Origin: Sphingomonas sp. Leaf357
GTDB taxonomy: Bacteria > Pseudomonadota > Alphaproteobacteria > Sphingomonadales > Sphingomonadaceae
Direction of reading: 5' to 3'
Length of the DNA stretch: 64,000 nucleotides
NCBI RefSeq assembly: GCF_001423845.1
Contig: NZ_LMPM01000002.1
Coordinates: 682,001 to 746,000 of the forward strand
Of the stretch, positions 50,092-58,852 are shown piece by piece. Position 1 is the stretch's first letter; every line of letters begins with the position of its first letter. The position numbers and the translations under genes were made by a program. Below the pieces are notes generated by a model. The model worked only from the letters and a program-made list of their open reading frames with translations. It was not told the DNA's origin and ran no database searches.

Positions 50092-51429
50092 ATGAGCGAC
50101 GACGATCACGACACCAAGGGCCGCGCCGTGCCAAGCGGGCGGCTGTCGCGCTTCGGCCATTTCGGGCGGCTGGCGGGCGGCGTCGCCGGCGGCATGCTGG
50201 CCGAGGGCGCGCGCCGGCTAGCCGAGGGCGAACGCCCGCGCATGCGCGACATGCTGCTGACGCCGGGGAATGTCGGGCGGATCGCGGATCGCCTGTCACA
50301 CCTGCGCGGCGCGGCGATGAAACTCGGCCAGATGATCTCGATGGACGCGGGCGACATGCTGCCGCCCGAACTGGCCGAGATCATGGCGCGGCTGCGGCAG
50401 AACGCGCACCGCATGCCGCCGCAGCAGCTCCAGCAGGTGCTGGCGACGCAGTGGGGCAAGGACTGGCGCACGCGCTTTCTGCGCTTCGACGTCACGCCGA
50501 TCGCCGCCGCCTCGATCGGGCAGGTCCACCGCGCGCAGACCCGCGACGGCCGCGATCTGGCGATCAAGGTGCAATATCCCGGCGTGCGCGAAAGCATCGA
50601 CGCCGATGTCGACAACGTCGCGACGCTGTTGCGTGTCTCCGGCCTGTTGCCGCGCGAACTCGACATCGCGCCGCTGCTGCTCGCGGCGAAGGCGCAGTTG
50701 CACGAGGAGGCCGATTATTTGCGCGAAGGCGAACAGATGACCCTGTTCGGCACGTTGCTGGCCAATGCGCCGGACTATGTCGTGCCGACGCTCGACACGG
50801 AATTCACCACCGACCGCGTTCTGGCGATGGGCTATGTCGAGGGCCGGGCGATCGAGAGCCTGGCCGATGCGCCGCAGGACGTGCGCGATACCGCGATGGC
50901 GTCGCTGATCGCATTGCTGCTGCGCGAACTGTTCGAATTCGGCGTGATGCAGACCGATCCCAACTTCGCCAATTATCGCTATCAGCCCGAAACCGGCCGG
51001 CTGGTGCTGCTCGATTTCGGCGCGTCCCGGCCGGTCGCGGCACCGATCGCGGCCGGGTATCTGGCGTTGCTCCGCGCGATGATCGACGGGCGGCGCGACG
51101 ATGCCCGCGAGGCGGCGGTGGCGGCGGGCTTTGTCGGTCCGGGCGCGGTGGCGAACCATCGTGCGCGGATCGACCGGATGATTGACATCGTCATCGCGGA
51201 ACTGCGCAAGCCGGGCGCGTTCGATTTCGGCGACCGGGCGTTCGTCGGCGTGCTCCGCGACGAGGGCATGGACGTCGCCGCCGATCACTCGGCCTGGCAC
51301 ATCCCGCCGGCGGACATCCTGTTCGTCCAACGCAAGATCAGCGGCACGGCGCTGCTCGCCGCCCGGCTGAAGGCTCGCGTCGACGTGCGCGCAATGGTCG
51401 AGCCGTTTCTCGCGAAACACGTTGACTAA
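50092..51429 (+). CDS. ABC1 (UbiB/ADCK-type) atypical protein kinase-like ATPase
   Basis: 445 residues. KxGQ motif AAMKLGQMISMDAGDMLP, the Ala-rich nucleotide loop AASIGQVHRAQ, the lysine in DLAIKVQYPG, the catalytic loop QTDPNFANYRY (here N in place of the usual H/G) and the metal motif LLDFGASR. Expected to act in ubiquinone or membrane-lipid metabolism. No C-terminal membrane helices are evident, unlike UbiB. Cytoplasmic. In an operon with DCC and DUF427 genes; a promoter for the next gene begins in its stop codon. Confidence 0.87.
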   Translation: MSDDDHDTKGRAVPSGRLSRFGHFGRLAGGVAGGMLAEGARRLAEGERPRMRDMLLTPGNVGRIADRLSHLRGAAMKLGQMISMDAGDMLPPELAEIMARLRQNAHRMPPQQLQQVLATQWGKDWRTRFLRFDVTPIAAASIGQVHRAQTRDGRDLAIKVQYPGVRESIDADVDNVATLLRVSGLLPRELDIAPLLLAAKAQLHEEADYLREGEQMTLFGTLLANAPDYVVPTLDTEFTTDRVLAMGYVEGRAIESLADAPQDVRDTAMASLIALLLRELFEFGVMQTDPNFANYRYQPETGRLVLLDFGASRPVAAPIAAGYLALLRAMIDGRRDDAREAAVAAGFVGPGAVANHRARIDRMIDIVIAELRKPGAFDFGDRAFVGVLRDEGMDVAADHSAWHIPPADILFVQRKISGTALLAARLKARVDVRAMVEPFLAKHVD

Positions 51430-51450
51430 TTCATGAATTAAGATCTTAAT
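51422..51450 (+). promoter_or_regulatory. Promoter overlaid by two overlapping perfect palindromes
   Basis: TTGACT (51422-51427), 17-base spacer, CTTAAT (51445-51450). Two perfect 14-bp palindromes, TAATTCATGAATTA (51427-51440) and ATTAAGATCTTAAT (51437-51450), cover the spacer and -10. The region is strikingly AT-rich in a GC-rich genome. It should drive the carboxylesterase and GH1 genes. Confidence 0.78.
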
Positions 51451-51507
51451 CTCCGCCAACGGATCGCGAGTGTCGCTCGACGAACCGCGCCGATGGAGAG
51501 GAACCCG

Positions 51508-53049
51508 ATGCTGTTGCGCCTGCTGTCCACGATCGCGCTGTCTGCCGCGCTGCCCGCCGCGGTGATCGCCACCACCCCCGCCGATGCCCAGACGCAACCG
51601 CCCCGTGCGAAGATCGACATGGGCACGGTGTCGGGCACCAGCGAGGGCCAGCTCGACGTCTTTCGCGGCATACCGTTCGCCGCCCCCCCACAGGGGCCGT
51701 TGCGCTGGAAGGCCCCGCAGCCCGCTCTGCCCTGGACCGGTGTTCGCGCGGCGCGCAGCTTCGGCGCGGCCTGCCCGCAGGGGCCGGAGCATAAGGAGCC
51801 CTGGGCGCAGGTCGGCCCAATGAGCGAGGATTGCCTGTTCCTCAACGTCTGGCGGCCGAAGCGCGCGGGCAGATATCCGGTGATGGTGTTCCTGCACGGC
51901 GGCGGCTTCACCTATGGCGCGGCCGGGGTTCCACTCTACGACGGCGCGGCGCTGGCGGCGCGCGGCGTGGTGATCGTCACGGTGAATTACCGCCTCGGCC
52001 GGCTGGGCTTCTTCGCCCATCCCGCGCTGACCCGCGAGGATCCGGCCGGCCAGCTCGGCAATTACGCGATCATGGATCAGATCGCGGCGCTCAAATGGGT
52101 GAAGCGCAACATCGCGAGCTTTGCCGGCGATCCCGCGAACGTCACGCTCTTCGGCGAATCCGCAGGCGCCGGATCGGTCCAGATCCTGATGGGCTCGCCT
52201 CAGTCGGCCGGCCTGTTCCACAAGGCGATTTCGGAATCCGGCGCGGGCGGTAGCGCGCTGTTCCCGATCCGGGGCGGCGCGATCAGCGCCGAGAAGCTGG
52301 GCGAGCTTTGGGCCACCGGCCTCGGCCTGAAGGATGCCACGCCCGAGCAACTGCGCGCCATTCCGCTCGCCGATGTGGTGAAGAACGGCCGCGCCTTCCC
52401 GTTCATCGACGGCAAGGTCGTCGTGCACAGCCCGGGCGAGCCGTTCTTCCAGGGCAAGGAGATGCGCATCCCGCTCATCATCGGCGGCAATTCCAACGAA
52501 TCCAGCCTGGGCGGCATGACCGAGGCCAATGCCAAGATCCTGCTCGGCCCGGCCTTCCCGGATCTGCTCGCCGGCTACGTCTCCTATACCGGCAAGGCAC
52601 CCGCCGCGGCGGCGATCGACCTCGCCGAGGATGCCGGATTCGTGCTGCCGTCCTTCGCTCTGGCGGACAAGCATGCGGCGACCGGAGCCAAGGCGTTCGT
52701 CTATTATTTCGATCAGGTGCCGGTGGATCAGCGCGCCGGATCGGCCGGAACCGATCATGGCGGCGAACTCGAATATGTCTTCGGCACCAAGCCGGCGGAG
52801 CATCGCTGGGATGCGCAGGATGCCAAGGTATCGAAGATGATGGGCGATTATTGGGTGCGCTTCGCCCGCACCGGTGATCCCAACGGCGCGGGAGCCCCGC
52901 GCTGGCCGGCCGTGACGACGCAGCCGACCGCCTATCTGTCCATCGGCGCCGATACGAAGGCCGCGCGCCTGCGCCCGATCCAGGAAAAGGCCAAGGCGGC
53001 GACGATGGCCGATTCCTTGAAGAAATGGGCGGCGACCCCGGCACCCTGA
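51508..53049 (+). CDS. Type-B carboxylesterase, exported
   Basis: 513 residues. Signal peptide (LSAALPAAVIATTPADAQ). Carboxylesterase-B features: EDCLFLNVWRP, MVFLHGGGFTYG oxyanion loop, nucleophile elbow FGESAGAGS with Ser218, and the C-terminal DHGGELEYVFG with the catalytic His. Start 51508 is preferred to ATG 51493 because GAGAGGA in the first few codons acts as its ribosome-binding site. Related enzymes hydrolyse aromatic and acyl esters such as hydroxycinnamates. Next to GH1 in an operon and to a quinate dehydrogenase locus. Confidence 0.88.
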   Translation: MLLRLLSTIALSAALPAAVIATTPADAQTQPPRAKIDMGTVSGTSEGQLDVFRGIPFAAPPQGPLRWKAPQPALPWTGVRAARSFGAACPQGPEHKEPWAQVGPMSEDCLFLNVWRPKRAGRYPVMVFLHGGGFTYGAAGVPLYDGAALAARGVVIVTVNYRLGRLGFFAHPALTREDPAGQLGNYAIMDQIAALKWVKRNIASFAGDPANVTLFGESAGAGSVQILMGSPQSAGLFHKAISESGAGGSALFPIRGGAISAEKLGELWATGLGLKDATPEQLRAIPLADVVKNGRAFPFIDGKVVVHSPGEPFFQGKEMRIPLIIGGNSNESSLGGMTEANAKILLGPAFPDLLAGYVSYTGKAPAAAAIDLAEDAGFVLPSFALADKHAATGAKAFVYYFDQVPVDQRAGSAGTDHGGELEYVFGTKPAEHRWDAQDAKVSKMMGDYWVRFARTGDPNGAGAPRWPAVTTQPTAYLSIGADTKAARLRPIQEKAKAATMADSLKKWAATPAP

Positions 53050-53073
53050 AGCGCGACCGAAGGAGCGACGGAG

Positions 53074-54393
53074 ATGGACTCGAACACCCAGCCCAACCGG
53101 CGGCAGATCGTCGCCGGGGCGGCCGGTCTGCTCGCCGGTGCGATTCCGTCGGCGGGTGCCGCCGCCGGGCGATCCGCGCCGAAGGGCTTTCTGTGGGGCA
53201 CGGCGATCTCCGCGCACCAGAGCGAGGGCGGCAACACCATTTCGGACAGCTGGCTGCTCGAAACCAATCGGCCGACCGCGTTCAGGGATCCGTCCGGCGA
53301 TGCCTGCGACAGCTATCATCGCTATGAGGAGGATCTCGACATCGCCGCGCGGCTCGGCTTGAATTGCTATCGCTTCGGCATCGAATGGGCGCGGATCGAG
53401 CCGGCCGAGGGCATGTTTTCACAGGCCGCGCTCGACCATTATGTCCGCGTGCTGGAGGCATGCCATGCGCGCAAATTGCTGCCGATCGTCACCTACAACC
53501 ACTTCACCGTGCCCTTGTGGTTCGCAATGCGCGGCGGTTTCGAGGTGGCGGACGGGGCCGATCTGTTCGCGCGCTTCTGCGGCCGCGCCACCGAGCGGCT
53601 CGGCCGTCTGATCGGCATGGCCTCGACTTTCAACGAGGCCAATATCGTGCTGTTGCGCAAGGTGCTGCCGCGTTTCGCCAGCGATGCGGCGGCGGCGAAC
53701 GCACGAGCGATGATCGCGGCGGCGGCGCGGCGCACCGCATCGCCGGGATTTTCGTCGATGCTGTTCGGCGATCCCGACAAGATCAGCACGGTGATGCTGG
53801 ACGCGCATGCCAAGGGCTATGCCGCGATCAAGGCCGTGCGGGGCGACCTGCCCGTCGGCGTGACGCTGTCGATGCAGGAGATTCAGGGCATCGGGCCGGA
53901 CAATCTCGCCGCACAGGCCGAACGCACGATGTATGGCGGCTGGATCGAGGCGGCGAACGCATCCGATTTTGTCGGGGTGCAGACCTATTCACGGCTCCGC
54001 ATCGACGCGAAGGGGCTGATGAAATCCGAGCCCGGCGTTCCGCTCACCGACATGGGTTATGAGAATTACCCGCATGCGATCGGCGCGACGCTCCGCTACG
54101 CCGCGATACACATCGATCGTCCGATCTACCTCACCGAAACCGGCATCGCCGCCGAGGACGACGCGATCCGCGTGAAGTTCATCGCCGACACGCTTGCCGA
54201 GGTGCGCAAGTGTATCGACGAAGGGATCGCGGTGAAGGGCTATCTCTATTGGTCGTTGCTCGACAATTTCGAATGGACGTCGGGCTATGCCAAGAAATTC
54301 GGGCTGGTCGCGGTCGATCGCCAGACCTTCCGCCGCACGCTCAAGCCCAGCGCGCGCTATCTCGGCGCGCGGGCCAGGGCGAACCTGTTGTAG
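53074..54393 (+). CDS. Glycoside hydrolase family 1 (beta-glucosidase-like), Tat-type signal
   Basis: 439 residues. N-terminal NRRQIVAGAAGLLAGAIPSA is a twin-arginine-like signal, so it is probably periplasmic. GH1 start PKGFLWGTAISAHQSEGG. Acid/base in TFNEAN (Glu188; the family usual is TxNEP) and nucleophile in YLTETGIA (Glu355; usually TENG), both altered around the catalytic residue. C-terminal GYLYWSLLDNFEWTSGY is typical. It hydrolyses beta-glycosides, possibly phenolic glucosides. 24 bases after the esterase. Confidence 0.87.
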   Translation: MDSNTQPNRRQIVAGAAGLLAGAIPSAGAAAGRSAPKGFLWGTAISAHQSEGGNTISDSWLLETNRPTAFRDPSGDACDSYHRYEEDLDIAARLGLNCYRFGIEWARIEPAEGMFSQAALDHYVRVLEACHARKLLPIVTYNHFTVPLWFAMRGGFEVADGADLFARFCGRATERLGRLIGMASTFNEANIVLLRKVLPRFASDAAAANARAMIAAAARRTASPGFSSMLFGDPDKISTVMLDAHAKGYAAIKAVRGDLPVGVTLSMQEIQGIGPDNLAAQAERTMYGGWIEAANASDFVGVQTYSRLRIDAKGLMKSEPGVPLTDMGYENYPHAIGATLRYAAIHIDRPIYLTETGIAAEDDAIRVKFIADTLAEVRKCIDEGIAVKGYLYWSLLDNFEWTSGYAKKFGLVAVDRQTFRRTLKPSARYLGARARANLL

Positions 54394-54404
54394 GAAAACG
54401 GACG

Positions 54405-54436
54405 GCGCGGCCACCGGTCGAAGACCGGGGCCGCGC
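54405..54436. terminator. Bidirectional terminator between GH1 and the TonB receptor
   Basis: Stem of about 14 pairs with a one-base bulge: GCGCGGCC (54405-54412) with GGCCGCGC (54429-54436), inner CCGGTC/GACCGG and a GAA loop. TTTT follows within a few bases on the minus strand; the plus-strand side has CCCTTT. Confidence 0.75.
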
Positions 54437-54444
54437 AGTACCCT

Positions 54445-57400
54445 TTAGAAGCCGAACTTGACGCCCACGTAGAACGACCGCCCGATCGGATCGTAGAGCG
54501 CGACATCGGTGCCGTTCTGCGAACTCGCGACGATCGGCAGGCCCTTGTCGAGCAGGTTGTTGACGCCGCCACGGATCTCGAACCGCTTGTTCACCTTGGT
54601 CGACACGAACAGATCGAACAGCGAATAGGCTGGCACGCCGGCCTGTGCGGTGGCGGGCGTCAGCACCGAGCTGACGTCGGACAGCGGGCCCTGATAGCGC
54701 CAGCGCAGGCCGAGCCCGAATGCATCCGAACGATAGCCGATCGTGGTCAGCGCCTTCCAGCGCGGCGTCGCGCGCGGCGGTACGGCCCCGGTTCCGGCGC
54801 CACCATTGCTGACCCCGGTATAGTCGAGGAACGCCGTGTTCGGCAGCAGCTGAACCTTGTAGCTGCGCGTCCAACCGATCGACGTATCGGCATAGACCTT
54901 GCCCTCGGAACCCGCCACCGCCGCCGGCAGGCCGAGATGCGCCTGGATCTCGACGCCGTCGGTCTTCAGGCCCCCGAGGTTGAGATAAGGCGTCGAGACG
55001 GTGACGATCTGCCCCGTCGCATCGCGCTGGATCAGCTGGCAGTAGGGATTGGTGTTGGTGTAGCTCGGGTTGGAGCCGTCGAGGTTGAAGCATTTCGACA
55101 GGACGGTCAGGCCCGGCACCGACGAGATCACGTTCTTGATGTTGATGTTGTAATAATCGACCGACAGCGAGAAATCGCGGAAGAAGCCGGACTTGATCGG
55201 CGAATTGAGCACCAGACCGAAATTGTAGGTGTTGGCCTTTTCCGGGGTCAGGCCGGTATTGCCGGTGATCGTCTGGCCGGTCGCCGTCGTCGGGAAGGTA
55301 TAGGAAGCGATCGCCTGGGACGGCACACCCTGCGCGACGCACAAGGTGCTGACCTGTGCTCCGTTCGCCCCGGTGCGCGCGGTCGAGCGGATATCGCACG
55401 GATCGCCGAGCGAGGCCGGTGGCGTGCCGATCACCAGCTGCGTGCCCGATGCCGGCGCGAAGAGTTCGCCGATGTTCGGCGCACGCACTGCGCGCTGATA
55501 GCTGCCACGGAACAGCAACGGCTCGATCGGGCGCCAGCGGGCATCGCCCTCGAAGCTGGTCACCGTGCCGGTGGTCGAATAATCCGAGACGCGGACGGCG
55601 CCGCCGATGCCGAGTTCCTCGAAGAACGGTTTACCCGAAATCAACGGAATATCGAGCTGCGCCGCCGCTTCCTTCAGCGAGATCGCACCGCGCGCCCCCT
55701 GCGAGGCGATGATCGACTCCAGATTCTGCGCCGCCAGATCGCTGTCGGGGACGTAGCTGTAGCTGTTGCGGCGATAATCGGCGACGAACGCGATCTGCGC
55801 CGGGCCGGCGCCGAGATCGAACAGCTTGCCGTTAATCTGCGCCTGCACCTGGGTCTGCGATACCTTCTCGCGCGAGAAGGCATCCTTGGTGATGTAGTTG
55901 ACGCAGGCCTGCGACAGGCTGCGCGCATTGGCGTCGCCGAACGGGTTGAAACCGCCGGTGCAGAGCGAATTGCCGCCGTCCGTCGCGCTCAGCAAATTCT
56001 GCACCCGGCTCTTCACGATGGCCGAGTGGATCGTCTGGTTGTGGACGGATTCGTCGTATGCGCCGTACGCGTCGAAGGTCCAGCCGCTTGCGATCTCGCC
56101 GCGCACGCCGGCCAGATATTGCTGGACGGTATACTGCTCCTCGAAGTTCTTGTACGGCACGCCGACATAGCGGCCGTTCCAGGTGAAGCTGGCCGCGGCG
56201 TTCGGGCGCGATGCCAGGATCGTGCGCAGATCGGCCGGGATGAACGGGTTGGTGACGGGAATGCTGGTCAGCGTGCCGAACTGCGTCAGGCTGCCACCGC
56301 TCGCCGTATGCACGCTCAGATCAACATACATGAACTGGCCGTACGCGGTGATGCCGGGCGCGACTTCGTAATCCGCCTTTAGGAATGCCGTCTTGCGATC
56401 TAGACCGTTGTAGAAGTCGATCTGCTGCCCCACCGGCATGCGCACATTGTTGCCGACGAGCAGATAGCCCTGACCATTGGTCGGCCCGCGATAATTGATC
56501 GCGCCGGTCTGCACGAACAGCGAACGATCGTCGTTGAAGCCCAAGTTGAGCAGCGGATTGATCGTGCCGGTCACGCCGTACCGGGCGAACACGCCCTGCA
56601 CGACCGCGGCGTTCGGCGCGTTGGTCGCGCTCGGCACGAAGGTGCCGGTGCCGATGAACGAAGACGGCGTCTTGTCGTAGAAGAAGCTGCGCGCGCTGCC
56701 GTTGATCGGATTCTGCTTGGCATAGCTGAACGCGGCGGTGACATGCCCGCGATCCTCCGCGAAGGTCGATCCGAAGGCGAGCGACCCGTTGAAGCGATAG
56801 CCGTCGCCGCGCTCGCTGATCGTGTTCAGCAGGTCGACCTTGATGCCGTCCAGCTTGCGCACCGTCTTGAAGTTGACCACGCCCGACATCGCGTCCGACC
56901 CGTACACCGCCGACGCGCCGCCGGTGATCACGTCGATCCCGTCGATGATCGCCTCGGGCAGGATGTTGATGTCGACGTTACCGTTGATGTCGGATGCCGG
57001 CAGACGCCGCCCGTCGAGCAGCACGAGGTTGCGGTTGGTGCCCAGACCATGAAGGTTGATCGAGGCGCGCCCGCCCGTGCCCTGCCCACCGGTGCCGGCA
57101 TTGCCGCCGGTGGTGAAGCTCGGGAACTGGTTCAGCGCGTCCTGCAGCGTCGCGACGCCGGCTTCCTTGATCGCGGCGTCGCCCACGCTGATGATCGGGC
57201 TGACGGAAGTGTTGTTGGGGCGCTGGATCAGCGATCCGGTGACGACGATGTCGGATTCGCTGCTCGTGTCCGGCGTGGCGGCCGTGTCCTGCGCGACGGC
57301 GGCGCGGGCGGCGTCGGTCTGCGCCGCGGCGGTGGTCGCTTCGCCGGGCGTCGTCACCTGGTCGGCGGTCGTCTTCGGCCCCTGCGTGCCGATGTCCTGC

Positions 57401-57510
57401 GCGGCGGCCGGCGTCGCGGCCAGGCCGATCGCCAGTGCGGCGACGCCGATCGCGAGCGCGCGGGTCGATGCGGATTGCGCCAGGCTCCGGCGTGTCGTCA
57501 TGCTCGTCAT
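54445..57510 (-). CDS. TonB-dependent outer-membrane receptor (large)
   Basis: 1021 residues from ATG 57510, which has AGGGAGGAC upstream. Signal peptide ending in TPAAAQ, Ala/Thr-rich linker, TonB box ESDIVVTGSLI, plug LQDALNQFPSF and VITGGASAVYGSDAMSGVVNF, then a long beta-barrel ending VGVKFGF. The GSLIQRPNNTS type matches receptors of sphingomonads for carbohydrate or aromatic conjugates. It lies on the minus strand, downstream of the BD-FAE esterase (64 bases), probably one transcription unit. Likely import of plant phenolic esters, by context. Confidence 0.92.
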   Translation of the reverse strand: MTSMTTRRSLAQSASTRALAIGVAALAIGLAATPAAAQDIGTQGPKTTADQVTTPGEATTAAAQTDAARAAVAQDTAATPDTSSESDIVVTGSLIQRPNNTSVSPIISVGDAAIKEAGVATLQDALNQFPSFTTGGNAGTGGQGTGGRASINLHGLGTNRNLVLLDGRRLPASDINGNVDINILPEAIIDGIDVITGGASAVYGSDAMSGVVNFKTVRKLDGIKVDLLNTISERGDGYRFNGSLAFGSTFAEDRGHVTAAFSYAKQNPINGSARSFFYDKTPSSFIGTGTFVPSATNAPNAAVVQGVFARYGVTGTINPLLNLGFNDDRSLFVQTGAINYRGPTNGQGYLLVGNNVRMPVGQQIDFYNGLDRKTAFLKADYEVAPGITAYGQFMYVDLSVHTASGGSLTQFGTLTSIPVTNPFIPADLRTILASRPNAAASFTWNGRYVGVPYKNFEEQYTVQQYLAGVRGEIASGWTFDAYGAYDESVHNQTIHSAIVKSRVQNLLSATDGGNSLCTGGFNPFGDANARSLSQACVNYITKDAFSREKVSQTQVQAQINGKLFDLGAGPAQIAFVADYRRNSYSYVPDSDLAAQNLESIIASQGARGAISLKEAAAQLDIPLISGKPFFEELGIGGAVRVSDYSTTGTVTSFEGDARWRPIEPLLFRGSYQRAVRAPNIGELFAPASGTQLVIGTPPASLGDPCDIRSTARTGANGAQVSTLCVAQGVPSQAIASYTFPTTATGQTITGNTGLTPEKANTYNFGLVLNSPIKSGFFRDFSLSVDYYNINIKNVISSVPGLTVLSKCFNLDGSNPSYTNTNPYCQLIQRDATGQIVTVSTPYLNLGGLKTDGVEIQAHLGLPAAVAGSEGKVYADTSIGWTRSYKVQLLPNTAFLDYTGVSNGGAGTGAVPPRATPRWKALTTIGYRSDAFGLGLRWRYQGPLSDVSSVLTPATAQAGVPAYSLFDLFVSTKVNKRFEIRGGVNNLLDKGLPIVASSQNGTDVALYDPIGRSFYVGVKFGF

Positions 57511-57574
57511 GGATTGTCCTCCCTCTATTGTTCGCCCGCCGGTTCGCCCGGCGTGGCGTCGTGATGGTCGTGTG

Positions 57575-58672
57575 TCAGCGGCCTTTGTCGCCGATCTGGG
57601 CGTCGATGAAATCGATGGCGGTGCGCAGCGCCAGCTTGCTCGCATCGCGCGTCGCCTCCGGCGTCTTGCCGATCCAGCTGTGATCGACGCCCGGAATCAC
57701 GATCTTGCGCACCGCCACGCCTTTGGCGCGTAAGGCCGTATAGAACGTCTCCGTCTGCGCCTCCGGCACCGTCTGGTCGTCGCTGCCGTGCATCAGCAGA
57801 ACCGGCGGGTCGCTGCGGTCGACATAGGTAACCGGCGAGGCGAAGGCGCGCTGCTCGGGCGTGCAATCGCCGGCCGGGCAGCCCAGGAACAGGTTTTCCG
57901 CGCTCGGACCGGGCGGCATGCCGGGCGGCGGGCTGCTGCGCTTGGGCATGCTCGCGAAATCGTAGATGCCGAACCAGCCGACCACCGCCTGCACGCAGTC
58001 CGAGGCCTGGTCGCTGCCCGCCGCGGTCGACGCCACGGTCTCGACATTGGCCGTCTTCGGCACGATCCGCGCACCGGGCTCCAGCGCGGCTACGTTGCAA
58101 CTGACCCCGGCCAGCGCCGCGAGATGCCCGCCGGCCGACTGGCCCCAGATCGCGGCGCGTTGCGGATCGATATTGTAGGTCGCGGCGCGCGCGCGCAGCC
58201 AGCGGATGCCGGCCTTCACGTCCTGGATCGCGGCCGGGAACGGTGCCTCGCGCGAGAAACGGTAGGAGAGGCTGGCGACGACATACCCCTTGGCCGCGAG
58301 GCTCGCGAGCACCTTGGGCCAGTCGACATAAGCGGCGCTGCGGCGCGGTCCGCCCGCCATCCATCCGCCGCCATGCACGTAGACGACGAGCGGGCGCGGA
58401 CCGGCCGAGGCGAAGCGCGCCGGCGGCAGGAACAGGTCGAGCTTGAGCGGACGATAGCCCGGCAGCGTCTGATAGGTGATGTCGGGATAGCCGGTCACGC
58501 CGTCGGCGAACGCGATCTTGGTGGTCGCGAACGAATCCGCGCCGACCGCCTGGACGCTCGCGCCGATCTCGGCCGCATCGGCGATATCCTTGCCGTTGCT
58601 CTGCGCCATCGCCGATCCGGCAAAAGACGTCAGCAGCACAGCCGTGGTGGCAATCGCGAGTCGCAGGCCCAT
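57575..58672 (-). CDS. Exported alpha/beta hydrolase, BD-FAE (feruloyl/acetyl esterase) type
   Basis: 365 residues with signal peptide (TAVLLTSFAGSAMAQ). Motifs YVHGGGWMAGGPRR and nucleophile elbow AAIWGQSAGGHLAAL (Ser169), Asp in MHGSDDQTVP and His in GVDHSWIG follow the BD-FAE pattern of feruloyl and acetyl-xylan esterases. A Cys pair in FLGCPAGDCTPEQR may be a disulfide. Start 58672 is six bases after AAGGGG; ATG 58678 is too close to it. Its promoter region is shared with the quinate dehydrogenase gene. Likely hydrolyses hydroxycinnamoyl or acetyl esters in the periplasm. Confidence 0.85.
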   Translation of the reverse strand: MGLRLAIATTAVLLTSFAGSAMAQSNGKDIADAAEIGASVQAVGADSFATTKIAFADGVTGYPDITYQTLPGYRPLKLDLFLPPARFASAGPRPLVVYVHGGGWMAGGPRRSAAYVDWPKVLASLAAKGYVVASLSYRFSREAPFPAAIQDVKAGIRWLRARAATYNIDPQRAAIWGQSAGGHLAALAGVSCNVAALEPGARIVPKTANVETVASTAAGSDQASDCVQAVVGWFGIYDFASMPKRSSPPPGMPPGPSAENLFLGCPAGDCTPEQRAFASPVTYVDRSDPPVLLMHGSDDQTVPEAQTETFYTALRAKGVAVRKIVIPGVDHSWIGKTPEATRDASKLALRTAIDFIDAQIGDKGR

Positions 58673-58742
58673 CCCCATCCCCTTCACATCGACGCTCTGC
58701 GGCGTCCGTTCGGGCCTTCCCCGATCCGAAGATCGACGCCCG

Positions 58743-58780
58743 TTGACATTTGATGTACGAAATGGTTCGTACCGAGTCAA
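58743..58780. promoter_or_regulatory. Divergent promoters with TetR-type operator
   Basis: Plus strand TTGACA (58743-58748) reads toward the dehydrogenase; minus strand TTGACT (58780-58775) with -10 TACATC (58757-58752) reads toward the esterase. Between them lies a perfect 7-bp inverted repeat GTACGAA-ATGG-TTCGTAC (58755-58772), a likely operator, perhaps for the TetR protein encoded at 62326. Confidence 0.72.
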
Positions 58781-58852
58781 TTCCGAATTCGAAACGGTTG
58801 GCAAGCGGCCCGGCAGACGGCCATGACTGTCAAATATGGGGAGGTTTCTGCA

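Noticed and set aside
50296..53319. A 1007-residue frame antisense to the ABC1 kinase and carboxylesterase
   Set aside because: Crosses two well-supported sense genes and has shadow composition.
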